Notes: generated by a model from the letters alone, not told the origin. A DNA stretch of 5,391 bases from JBMYQA01 sp049600855 (GCA_049600855.1 JBMYQA010000364.1:1-5391); one strand, 5' to 3'. Numbered from the stretch's first letter, positions 1 through 5,340 are shown. Program-made: numbers and translations.

Positions 1-60
1 AAGTGAGGGTTTCTTAGCCTTTTGCAACCGAAATAAATTAATGTTAGACAAGTTCAATAC

Positions 61-798
61 TTAAGCAAAGCTTGCCAAATCTTTCAATTGAATTTTACCT
101 TCATAAATTGCCTTTCCAACCACTGCTCCGTACAACCCCATTTCCTTGAGCTGTACTAAGTCGTCTAAAGAAGTTACACCTCCACTTGCAATGAGTTTTA
201 AACTGGGAATTTCTGAAAGAATTTCTTGATATAATTGAAATGATGGACCTTGTTCCATTCCATCTTTGTCAATATCTGTACAAATGGTATACTTCACCCC
301 TTCAATCACATAATCTTTCAAAAAATCCATGAGTGAATGATCGGTTCCTTCTTGCCAACCGTTGATGGCTATTTTACCTGATTTTGCATCAGAACCCAAA
401 ATGACCCGATCTGCGCCATAACTTTTCAGCCAGTCCTTAAAAGTTTCAGGTGATTTCACAGCAATACTTCCGCCTGTAATTTGATACGCTCCCGAATTGA
501 AAGCAATCATTAAATCTTCATTACTTCTCAACCCTCCACCAAAATCAATTTTCAAGCGGGTATGTGAAGCAATTCGTTCCAACACTTTCCAGTTTACGAT
601 GCGTTTCGCCTTAGCCCCGTCCAAATCCACTAGATGTAATCGTTTAATGCCTGCATCTTCAAAAGATTTAGCCACCTCTAACGGGTTTTCATTGTATACT
701 TTCTTTTGATTGTAATCCCCCTGCTTCAACCGCACACATTTCCCATCGATGAGATCAATTGCGGGAATAATATAAAATGGCTTTTCTTCTTCCATCAT
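61..798 (-). CDS. hisA: HisA, ProFAR isomerase of histidine biosynthesis
   Basis: Phosphoribosylformimino-5-aminoimidazole carboxamide ribotide isomerase (EC 5.3.1.16), a cytosolic (beta-alpha)8 barrel that opens the first ribose ring by an Amadori rearrangement, making the substrate of the HisH-HisF synthase. The 245-residue length is normal for the family. The first strand reads IIPAIDLIDGKCVRL with catalytic Asp15. The second catalytic Asp is D137 in ILGSDAKSGK. The two half-barrel phosphate-binding glycine motifs are DFGGGLRS (85-92) and IASGGVTS (203-210), and VVGKAIYEGKI near the C-terminus is typical. Two adjacent ATG codons (796-798 and 793-795) could start it; conservation begins at about residue 8, so the choice does not matter for function. 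It starts 7 bp after the hisH stop, so the two are surely co-transcribed. No strong ribosome binding site is visible. Confidence 0.97.
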   Translation of the reverse strand: MMEEEKPFYIIPAIDLIDGKCVRLKQGDYNQKKVYNENPLEVAKSFEDAGIKRLHLVDLDGAKAKRIVNWKVLERIASHTRLKIDFGGGLRSNEDLMIAFNSGAYQITGGSIAVKSPETFKDWLKSYGADRVILGSDAKSGKIAINGWQEGTDHSLMDFLKDYVIEGVKYTICTDIDKDGMEQGPSFQLYQEILSEIPSLKLIASGGVTSLDDLVQLKEMGLYGAVVGKAIYEGKIQLKDLASFA

Positions 799-805
799 TA
801 ATTAG

Positions 806-1387
806 TTAAAGATTGAGAAAACCTTCTAATATCTTAGCACCAACATCACCCGATTTTTCGGGATGGAACTGTACTGCATAAAAGTTATCTTTGTGAAGCC
901 CTGCACTAAATGGCACCATGTACTCCGTTTCTGCAACAGTATCATCCGACATTTCTGCATAATAACTATGTACATAATAGACATAATCATTCGAATTGAT
1001 GTATTGGAATAAAGGCGATTTTACATGCTGAATGCTGTTCCATCCAATATGAGGAATTTTTAAATCCCCCTCAAACTTTTTAACATGGATGTCAAATACA
1101 CCCATGCAATCGGTATCATTTTCTTCACTGTGCTTGCAGAGCAATTGCATGCCCACACAAATGCCAAAAACGGGTTGTTTTAGCGAAGGGATGAGTTCAT
1201 TCAACTTTCGTGCTTTGAGGTGGTTCATGGTAGTACTCGCCTCGCCCACTCCAGGGAAAATAACCTTATCGGCACTTCTCAGTTCATCGTGGTCATCAGT
1301 AAGTATGGGCTCGATACCAAGTCGTTGCAGGGCAAAAATGACCGAACGGATATTTCCTGCATTGTATTTTACAATCGCTAATTTCAT
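806..1387 (-). CDS. hisH: HisH, glutaminase subunit of imidazole glycerol phosphate synthase
   Basis: Class I (triad) glutamine amidotransferase that hydrolyses glutamine and channels ammonia to the cyclase HisF, which forms imidazole glycerol phosphate and AICAR. The protein is 193 residues from the ATG at 1385-1387. The frame runs open upstream to a TTG at 1409-1411, but family homology starts exactly at MKLAIVKYNAGN, so the ATG is preferred. The nucleophile is C77 in FGICVGMQLL, and the triad is completed by H175 and E177 in QFHPEKSG. The oxyanion-strand region PGVGEA (45-50) is also present. It is the first gene of a hisH-hisA pair. HisF, its obligate partner, is not in the window, and hisB, a common upstream neighbour in Bacteroidota, is replaced by a peroxiredoxin gene. 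A 7-bp inverted repeat sits just before the start codon. Confidence 0.96.
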   Translation of the reverse strand: MKLAIVKYNAGNIRSVIFALQRLGIEPILTDDHDELRSADKVIFPGVGEASTTMNHLKARKLNELIPSLKQPVFGICVGMQLLCKHSEENDTDCMGVFDIHVKKFEGDLKIPHIGWNSIQHVKSPLFQYINSNDYVYYVHSYYAEMSDDTVAETEYMVPFSAGLHKDNFYAVQFHPEKSGDVGAKILEGFLNL

Positions 1388-1397
1388 AAGTAATGAT

Positions 1398-1416
1398 GCT
1401 ATTTTAATCAAATAGC
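1398..1416 (-). promoter_or_regulatory. Perfect inverted repeat immediately upstream of hisH
   Basis: GCTATTT (1398-1404), a 5-base spacer, then AAATAGC (1410-1416): a perfect 7-bp dyad ending 10 bases before the hisH ATG. It could be a protein operator, or an RNA hairpin covering the ribosome landing zone. No T-tract follows it on the minus strand, so it is not a normal intrinsic terminator. The role is inferred from position only. Confidence 0.35.
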
Positions 1417-1439
1417 GTGGAGATTTATCGCATAATTTT

Positions 1440-1490
1440 CATGAGGTTAATTGCATTGAGATTTGCACTCATGGAGGAATTAACTTCATG
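1440..1490. repeat. Long stem-loop in the bcp-hisH intergenic region
   Basis: Bases 1440-1452 pair with 1478-1490 over 13 positions with one mismatch (G1445 opposite T1485, a wobble if the plus strand is transcribed). Inside this, 1454-1460 and 1468-1473 form a second short stem with one bulged base and a 7-base loop. The 51-base structure lies in the leader of hisH if transcription comes from upstream. It lacks a flanking T-tract on either strand, so a structural or regulatory RNA element, or a small dispersed palindromic repeat, is more likely than a terminator. Confidence 0.45.
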
Positions 1491-1509
1491 CGGCAAAGAT
1501 GTAATTGGA

Positions 1510-1536
1510 TAAGCGAATGTCCAAAAGATTCGCTTA
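1510..1536 (-). terminator. Hairpin downstream of bcp, possible weak terminator
   Basis: TAAGCGAAT (1510-1518) and ATTCGCTTA (1528-1536) form a perfect 9-bp stem with a 9-base loop, 22 bp past the bcp stop codon. The position fits the 3' end of the bcp transcript. The bases that follow on the minus strand are only modestly T-rich (CCAATTACATC), so termination would be inefficient or factor-assisted, and read-through into hisH is possible. Confidence 0.4.
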
Positions 1537-1558
1537 CCCTTGCGTAAATTTAACTTGC

Positions 1559-2014
1559 TTAAGCACTTTGTTTCACTTCCTTAATCATGGCCTGAATATG
1601 GCCTAACGCATCAAACATGCTTTCGTTAACAGCAATAATTTTATGCGAAGCATCTAATAAATACGTGATGCGCTTAGGCACACCCACTACAGGAATCAAG
1701 GCTTTATATTTTTTACATACTGCACCACTCGGATCAGAAAGTAGCTCAAAAGGTAGGTTGTGTTTCTTTTTGAAATCATGATGAGACTCTATACTATCTC
1801 TACTAATGCCAAAGATATCAATGTCTAAACCGCGAAACTCTTCGAAATGATCGCGAAAGCTACAAGCTTCTTTCGTACAACCAGGTGTGAAGTCTTTGGG
1901 GTAAAAATAGATGATGCAAGGTTTGCCAGCCAAATCGCTACTTAATGTGATTTCACCTCCACCTGTTGAAGCTAGTGTGAAATCAGGGGCCTGAGAATTT
2001 AGTTTTAACGCCAT
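1559..2014 (-). CDS. bcp: Thioredoxin-dependent thiol peroxidase (Bcp/PrxQ peroxiredoxin)
   Basis: Cytosolic peroxiredoxin that reduces hydrogen peroxide and organic hydroperoxides at the expense of thioredoxin. The 151-residue length is typical for the BCP/PrxQ class. After the N-terminal APDFTL strand (9-14), the active-site segment YPKDFTPGCTKEACSFRD carries the peroxidatic Cys46, with Thr43 and Pro44 of the TPxC motif, and the resolving Cys51 five residues on in the same helix, as in E. coli-type BCP. The conserved active-site Arg is probably R115 in PKRITYLLD. A third cysteine, C100, lies in SGAVCKKY and is not diagnostic. The start codon at 2012-2014 gives the usual MALKLNSQAPDF beginning; no clear ribosome binding site precedes it. 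The gene appears to be monocistronic, with a hairpin after its stop and a 171-bp gap to hisH. A 10-bp palindrome upstream may be regulatory. Confidence 0.95.
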   Translation of the reverse strand: MALKLNSQAPDFTLASTGGGEITLSSDLAGKPCIIYFYPKDFTPGCTKEACSFRDHFEEFRGLDIDIFGISRDSIESHHDFKKKHNLPFELLSDPSGAVCKKYKALIPVVGVPKRITYLLDASHKIIAVNESMFDALGHIQAMIKEVKQSA

Positions 2015-2051
2015 ATTGAATCGGTAAGTTAGTAATCGTTAAATGGTCATC

Positions 2052-2061
2052 GTTCATGAAC
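2052..2061. promoter_or_regulatory. Palindrome GTTCATGAAC upstream of bcp
   Basis: A perfect 10-bp palindrome centred about 42 bp upstream of the bcp start codon. Peroxiredoxin genes are often controlled by redox-sensing repressors or activators binding dyads, so an operator is possible. Ten bases is short, and I do not recognise it as a known regulator's consensus. Confidence 0.2.
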
Positions 2062-2186
2062 ATCAATGCTAAGGTAACTAATCTCAAGTAGCTTCGGTTA
2101 CATTTGGGAGGGCATTTTTTTTTGTAGAGGTTGTCTAAAATAAAATCTGTCATCTTCAAAAGATAAAAACAATCTCGTAAATACAT

Positions 2187-2217
2187 AAAAACCAGCACCT
2201 TCAATAGAAAGCGCTGG
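2187..2217 (-). terminator. Strong rho-independent terminator (minus strand)
   Basis: Read on the minus strand, 2217-2207 pairs with 2202-2192 over 11 consecutive positions (nine Watson-Crick pairs and two G-U wobbles, with CCAGC/GCTGG at the base) around a 4-base loop. Five Ts (2191-2187) follow. This is a classic intrinsic terminator and is directional: no T-tract follows on the plus strand. It lies 69 bp past the stop of the small gene at 2286-2462, the only minus-strand reading frame upstream that it could serve. Confidence 0.8.
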
Positions 2218-2285
2218 CATCTACTTTTCATGGTTTTTAGCAGTCTTTATCTTAGCGTGGTTCAACCACCGTTTATTTCTTCACA

Positions 2286-2462
2286 CTACCTTCTCCCTTT
2301 TTTCTTACAATCTAAAATAGGGCATGGCGTTGCTTTACCTGATTTTATTTTCCCCTTATGCGTCTTATGCTTTACCTTACTGCACTGAAAAGCCATCGTC
2401 ATACTCATCACTATAATCAGGGCAATGGTGCGTGTTTTTATGAGAAATGCACTCGTTTTCAT
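2286..2462 (-). CDS. Small basic secreted protein or lipoprotein (hypothetical)
   Basis: A 58-codon frame, ATG at 2460-2462 and TAG at 2286-2288. I do not recognise a family. The N-terminus looks like a signal peptide: a charged start (MKTSAFLIKTR), then a hydrophobic run (TIALIIVMSMTMAF), then Cys27 followed by Ser. Cys-Ser after the hydrophobic core fits a Bacteroidota lipoprotein, although Gln just before the Cys is an unusual lipobox residue; cleavage by signal peptidase I after TMA is an alternative. The 31 residues after Cys27 are extremely basic, with 10 Lys and 2 Arg, and contain two more cysteines (C47 and C52, in CPILDC) and a KKKGRR tail. A purine-rich AAAAGAAG directly precedes the ATG, a candidate promoter lies 22 bp upstream, and a strong terminator follows. 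That complete transcription unit is the main reason to accept such a short gene. Confidence 0.55.
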   Translation of the reverse strand: MKTSAFLIKTRTIALIIVMSMTMAFQCSKVKHKTHKGKIKSGKATPCPILDCKKKGRR

Positions 2463-2484
2463 CTTCTTTTGGATTTGTTAGGTA

Positions 2485-2515
2485 CTAAATTAGGCGAGCA
2501 TTCAGGTAGTATCAA
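2485..2515 (-). promoter_or_regulatory. Candidate Bacteroidota-type promoter for the small secreted protein gene
   Basis: On the minus strand TTG (2515-2513) is followed after 20 bases by TAATTTAG (2492-2485). This matches five of six fixed positions of the Bacteroidota -7 box TAnnTTTG, with a -33 TTG at about the right spacing. The expected transcript start would leave a short leader before the ATG at 2462. Confidence 0.4.
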
Positions 2516-2520
2516 TTCCT

Positions 2521-2550
2521 AATCGGTGAAGTAACCTATGATTCGGTGAA
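2521..2550. repeat. Pair of direct repeats between divergent promoters
   Basis: AATCGGTGAA (2521-2530) and ATTCGGTGAA (2541-2550) match at nine of ten bases and start exactly 20 bp apart, two helical turns. They lie between the candidate minus-strand promoter (2485-2515) and the plus-strand -7 box (2586-2593), a place where a regulator could act on both genes. Binding is inferred only. Confidence 0.35.
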
Positions 2551-2585
2551 TGAAGGTAAAAGTCAGTGGATAACGCGATTACATG

Positions 2586-2593
2586 TATATTTG
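2586..2593 (+). promoter_or_regulatory. Candidate -7 box for the thioesterase gene
   Basis: TATATTTG is an exact match to the Bacteroidota -7 consensus TAnnTTTG, 42 bp before the start codon at 2636. No clean TTG is seen at the -33 position (GTG occurs at 2566-2568), so the promoter is plausible but incomplete. A purine-rich GAAAGAAGG (2612-2620) lies in the leader, rather far from the ATG to serve as a ribosome binding site. Confidence 0.45.
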
Positions 2594-2635
2594 CCTCAGT
2601 TTCCAAAAAACGAAAGAAGGTGACTTCATAAATCA

Positions 2636-3121
2636 ATGAACATGATCGAAAACGATAAAGCTTTAATTCAAGATAAACCTGCGATAAAAGCAGAATTAAC
2701 CAATTATCCTACTGTAAAAAAAATTGTTGTAGAATGGGGCGAAATGGATGCGGCACAACACGTGAATAACACCCATTACCTCAAGTGGTTTGAAGCTTCA
2801 CGGGTCATCTACCTCGAAGAAATGGCCAAAGGGCAAGACTTCGAAATACTGCGCGATTTAGGACTCGTAGTTGCCAAACAAGAGTGTAAGTATATTTTTC
2901 CAGTTACTTTTCCCGACATCATTTGGATTGGCGTACGCGTGGTTGAAATCCTGAAAGATCGTTTTGTGATGGAGGCCAAAATGGTGAGCGAACGCCATGA
3001 GCGTGTAGTTGCCATTGCAAAAGGCTACTTGGTTCCATTTGATTTTAAAACCCACCAAAAAGCAGCAATGCCTCCACAAACCATTGAGCAGATTCAGGCT
3101 TTGGAAAGTAGCGTGAAATGA
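2636..3121 (+). CDS. Acyl-CoA thioesterase, 4-hydroxybenzoyl-CoA thioesterase/FadM-like hotdog protein
   Basis: A 161-residue single-hotdog protein predicted to hydrolyse an acyl-CoA thioester to the free acid and CoA; the substrate cannot be read from sequence. After a 25-residue variable leader comes the strand VKKIVVEWGEMDAAQHVNN, followed by HYLKWFEASR. Asp38 in GEMDAAQHVNN corresponds to the catalytic Asp of the family, and HVNN followed by Y and a WFE-containing central helix is the usual signature. The second half, FPVTFPDIIWIGVRVVEI and MEAKMVSERHERVVAIAKGYLVPFD, gives the antiparallel strands of the sheet. ATG codons at 2636 and 2642 are both possible starts, and neither has a well-spaced Shine-Dalgarno. 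The next gene, scoB, is also an acyl-CoA enzyme, but a 210-bp gap with a long palindrome separates them. YbgC-type Tol-Pal-associated thioesterase is an alternative name; no tol genes are nearby. Confidence 0.87.
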   Translation: MNMIENDKALIQDKPAIKAELTNYPTVKKIVVEWGEMDAAQHVNNTHYLKWFEASRVIYLEEMAKGQDFEILRDLGLVVAKQECKYIFPVTFPDIIWIGVRVVEILKDRFVMEAKMVSERHERVVAIAKGYLVPFDFKTHQKAAMPPQTIEQIQALESSVK

Positions 3122-3137
3122 GGTAGTTTTGAAAGGC

Positions 3138-3303
3138 TTAGTAAAAGATCCGAAATAAATGGCACCATTAAGACGTAGTTATTTTAATCATCAAGATTGC
3201 GTAAAAAATTCAGCATAATGAATATTATGGTTAATTTTTTAGGTGATTTTGATGATTAAAAGAACAAGTCAATTGGGGCTAGTTATTTCGAATCTTTTAC
3301 TTA
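3138..3303. mobile_element. ~160-bp imperfect palindrome, MITE-like element candidate
   Basis: The two halves of this segment are near inverse copies. The outer arms, 3141-3158 (GTAAAAGATCCGAAATAA) and 3283-3300, pair at 17 of 18 positions. The inner arms, 3182-3194 (TTTTAATCATCAA) and 3249-3261, pair perfectly over 13. Next, 3203-3210 (AAAAAATT) pairs with 3233-3240, and the tip 3214-3219/3224-3229 (CATAAT/ATTATG) closes on the loop GAAT. All arms share one centre to within 2 bp. TTA flanks both ends (3138-3140 and 3301-3303), as a short target-site duplication would. It contains no gene. It fits a miniature inverted-repeat element, or a very long hairpin ending 31 bp before scoB; only a genome-wide search for copies would decide. 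Confidence 0.5.
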
Positions 3304-3331
3304 TTATGACACCCTTAACCAACCTGATCAT

Positions 3332-3988
3332 ATGTTAGATAAACACGGAATAGCAAAGCGCATTGCCAAAGAATTACGCGATGGCTATTATGTGAACTTA
3401 GGCATTGGCATCCCTACGTTAGTTGCCAATTACATTCCAGACGGCATCAATGTCGTCTTGCAATCTGAAAATGGATTGCTCGGCATCGGCCCTTTTCCCT
3501 ACGAAGGAGAAGAAGATCCTGATTTAATTAATGCAGGCAAGCAAACCGTCAGCATGTTGAATGGCTCTAGCTTGTTTAGCTCTGCCGATAGCTTTGCCAT
3601 GATTAGAGGTGGACATGTAGATTTGACGATTTTAGGAGCCATGGAAGTTTCTGAAAATGGCGATATTGCCAATTGGAAAATTCCAGGGAAAATGGTAAAA
3701 GGCATGGGCGGTGCGATGGATTTAGTCGCTTCTGCTGAAAATATCATTGTAGCCATGCAACATACCAGTCGTTCAGGCGCTTCCAAATTATTAAAAGCAT
3801 GCAGCTTGCCCATCACAGGTGTGAAGTGTGTTAAACGCATTGTCACCAATATGGCGGTGCTAGAAGTTGCTGAGGAAGGAGGTTTCCGTTTATTAGAAAG
3901 AGCACCAGGCGTTTCTGTGGAAGATATTCAAAACGCTACTGAAGGGAAATTAATCGTGGAAGGAGAAATTCCTGAAATGGAGTTTTAA
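3332..3988 (+). CDS. scoB: 3-oxoacid CoA-transferase subunit B
   Basis: Beta subunit of a family I CoA-transferase, most likely succinyl-CoA:3-oxoacid (acetoacetate) CoA-transferase, which moves CoA between succinate and acetoacetate in ketone-body and short-chain acid metabolism. The 218-residue length is normal. The catalytic glutamate that forms the glutamyl-CoA thioester is E46 in QSENGLLGIGP. Other family blocks are VNLGIGIPTLVANY (21-34), GGHVDLTILGAMEVSENGD (93-111) and KGMGGAMDLV (123-132). Related 3-oxoadipate or butyrate-acetoacetate transferase B subunits share these motifs, so the exact acceptor is uncertain. The active enzyme needs subunit A, usually the adjacent gene, but here upstream is a thioesterase and a palindrome, and downstream are a terminator and unrelated genes. 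The start codon has no Shine-Dalgarno. A palindrome ending 31 bp upstream may carry or disturb its promoter. Confidence 0.93.
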   Translation: MLDKHGIAKRIAKELRDGYYVNLGIGIPTLVANYIPDGINVVLQSENGLLGIGPFPYEGEEDPDLINAGKQTVSMLNGSSLFSSADSFAMIRGGHVDLTILGAMEVSENGDIANWKIPGKMVKGMGGAMDLVASAENIIVAMQHTSRSGASKLLKACSLPITGVKCVKRIVTNMAVLEVAEEGGFRLLERAPGVSVEDIQNATEGKLIVEGEIPEMEF

Positions 3989-4005
3989 TGATTTTCAAGA
4001 AAAGG

Positions 4006-4037
4006 AGCTGTTTCAACGATTGAGGCAGCTTTTTTTT
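4006..4037 (+). terminator. Strong rho-independent terminator of scoB
   Basis: AGCTGTTTCAA (4006-4016), loop CGA, TTGAGGCAGCT (4020-4030): an 11-bp stem with two G-U wobbles, followed by a run of Ts to 4037. A-rich bases before the stem could pair with the T-tract and extend it. It lies 17 bp past the scoB stop codon, showing that scoB is the last gene of its transcript. Confidence 0.88.
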
Positions 4038-4119
4038 GAAAGTGGATGAAGTCAATCTATCGCTATTCTACTTGCTCATCGCATACCACTCTTTCATAAA
4101 AACTAATAAGTGCTCATTA

Positions 4120-4162
4120 AAGCTTCCTAGCTTCAATTGGAACACGTTTAAGCTTCCTAGCT
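4120..4162. repeat. Two 13-bp direct repeats, 30 bp apart
   Basis: AAGCTTCCTAGCT occurs at 4120-4132 and again at 4150-4162, a period of 30 bp, close to three helical turns. Each copy contains the small dyad AGCT-TCCT-AGCT. They lie in the 250-bp gap where the converging scoB and HD-protein transcripts meet, so promoter control of either gene is unlikely. They may be a duplicated fragment or a protein-binding pair. Apart from these repeats and the scoB terminator I see no gene in 3989-4287. Confidence 0.4.
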
Positions 4163-4287
4163 CAACAGTTAACGTTTAGCAATGTTAAATGATAGCACTA
4201 AGGTTAAAAAATCTCAATGAGCAACAAGTCCTACCGCATAATATTCATCGCTTTTTTAATTCGATTCGAAATGAGCGAATGTATGTA

Positions 4288-4881
4288 TCAAACCGAAACT
4301 TTCTTTTTTTCGCATAGCTTCCTCAAATTTTCTTGCTTTCTAATTTCCAAGTGCTGCTTCGCGTACGCCGTGTGGTAGCGGTGGTTTTTGATAAATTTTT
4401 CATTGCATCCCACCCACTCTTCTGCGTTAAACTGTAGGTTTCGCGTTAAAGCGAATTCTTTGCGTAACAATTCGGCACTGGCTTCATATTCGGGTTGTGA
4501 GAGATGAAATAAATCGGCATCACACAGGATTTTACCCAACTCGGTGGTGGGTTGTTGGGGCATGGTTGTCGCCAGAATGGCGGCTTCCACTTCATACAAT
4601 TGCTCCGCAGAAAAATCTAGGGTGGATAAGATCTTTCGAGCAATTTGCACACTTTGCTTTTCATGATCTTCATACCCCACACAATAGCCTACATCGTGAA
4701 ACCATGCGGCAATATGCAATAGCTCTAAGTCATTGGCTGCCAGTTCACTATGAAAACCAATAATTGTTGCAGCATGAACTACGTTTAGGGTATGTTGGTA
4801 GTTATGATAGACATAACTCGAATCAATATGATTCGTCAACAAATCTTGGGCGATATCTACAGCCAACTTGTATTGCTCCAT
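4288..4881 (-). CDS. HD-domain metal-dependent phosphohydrolase
   Basis: A 197-residue soluble protein of the HD superfamily, whose members use a divalent metal to hydrolyse phosphate esters, often of nucleotides or cyclic nucleotides; the substrate here is unknown. Metal-ligand candidates are H30 in YHNYQHTLNVV, the HD pair H62-D63 in AAWFHDVGY, and D121 in LCDADLFHLS; H73 in EDHEKQS is also conserved-looking. The C-terminal segment AEEWVGCNEKFIKNHRYHTAYAKQ completes the helical domain. From memory of the family, this closely resembles the HD half of Bacteroidota proteins that continue into a transmembrane DUF5706 region and are annotated as Pycsar-effector-like. Here the protein stops right after the HD domain (CEKKKVSV), and the other two frames after the stop show no membrane segment, so it is a stand-alone form. 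It has no predicted partner nearby and is convergent with scoB. Confidence 0.88.
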   Translation of the reverse strand: MEQYKLAVDIAQDLLTNHIDSSYVYHNYQHTLNVVHAATIIGFHSELAANDLELLHIAAWFHDVGYCVGYEDHEKQSVQIARKILSTLDFSAEQLYEVEAAILATTMPQQPTTELGKILCDADLFHLSQPEYEASAELLRKEFALTRNLQFNAEEWVGCNEKFIKNHRYHTAYAKQHLEIRKQENLRKLCEKKKVSV

Positions 4882-5340
4882 AAACTGAATGATTCAACCA
4901 ATTTTTGAATATGCTGATTTTTTTCAGGCATCAAATTTTGGAACTGGGGTTTAATACACTGAACTCAAAAACCTCTCCAATACACCTAAAGTTTCATCAG
5001 TTAACTAAATTTAAAATTAACAGATGTAAGGTACATGCATTTTTCGCAAGTATAACATTTACCTGTCCTTATTTCATAAGACAGTTAAAACATAGCTCCC
5101 CCTAGTTTGGGATGCAACTTTTTTATTTCCACACTACCAAATTAGGTATTGCCGACTAGACAAAAAAATAAAGGCAAGTCCCACTAACCTTATGCCCGAT
5201 TAGTTAGTACACTTGCCTCATCAACCGTAAAAATACGTATTGAATGGAGTTGAATTGTTCGCTCTCTAATGATTTATTTTTGAAGGAGAAGGATAGCGAT
5301 GCCACTACCCTTCATCCGCTTAATGTTTGAGCTATTTTGA
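4882..5340. other. Gene-free region upstream of the HD-protein gene
   Basis: No convincing coding sequence is seen on either strand. It holds a perfect 5-3-5 dyad ATGTA-AGG-TACAT (5024-5036), a hairpin at 5063-5084 (CTGTC, bulged C, TTAT / ATAA, GACAG, 3-base loop), a minus-strand terminator (5162-5218), and another dyad at 5288-5313 (nine positions, perfect on the minus strand counting a G-U pair). The promoter of the HD gene should lie here, but no clean TAnnTTTG box is found at a good distance. Confidence 0.5.
5162..5218 (-). terminator. Rho-independent terminator (minus strand)
   Basis: AGGCAAGT (5172-5179) pairs with ACTTGCCT (5211-5218), and an inner stem pairs ACTAAC (5183-5188) with GTTAGT (5203-5208), separated by a small internal loop. 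On the minus strand the stem is followed by TTTATTTTTTT (5172-5162). It should end a transcript coming from beyond the right edge of the window, and it insulates the HD-protein gene from that transcript. Confidence 0.7.

Noticed and set aside
1..60. Possible start of hisF after hisA
   Set aside because: The minus strand has no ATG here and no sequence resembling the conserved HisF N-terminus; the open frame seen is only the continuation of the hisA frame past its stop.
1983..2231. 82-codon minus-strand frame
   Set aside because: It overlaps the bcp start in another frame and begins inside the strong terminator at 2187-2217. Its composition is unlike the real proteins here, and no motif is present.
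2257..2269. Palindrome GTGGTTCAACCAC after the small gene
   Set aside because: Short dyad in the 3' untranslated part, without a T-tract; the real terminator lies just beyond it.
3306..3338. 10-codon frame (MTPLTNLIIC) overlapping the scoB start codon
   Set aside because: It could be a leader peptide with translational coupling, but it has no ribosome binding site and is too short to support without conservation data.
4263..4280. Small dyad ATTCG/CGAAT after the HD gene as a terminator
   Set aside because: Only five pairs and no T-run on the minus strand after it, so it does not meet the standard of an intrinsic terminator.
4993..5033. 13-codon minus-strand frame with a GGACAGG leader near 5059
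   Set aside because: Too short, and the leader bases belong to the hairpin at 5063-5084; nothing else supports translation.
4905..5105. 66-codon plus-strand frame upstream of the HD gene
   Set aside because: Low-complexity AT-rich translation with no motif and no ribosome binding site; it covers the region expected to hold the HD gene promoter.
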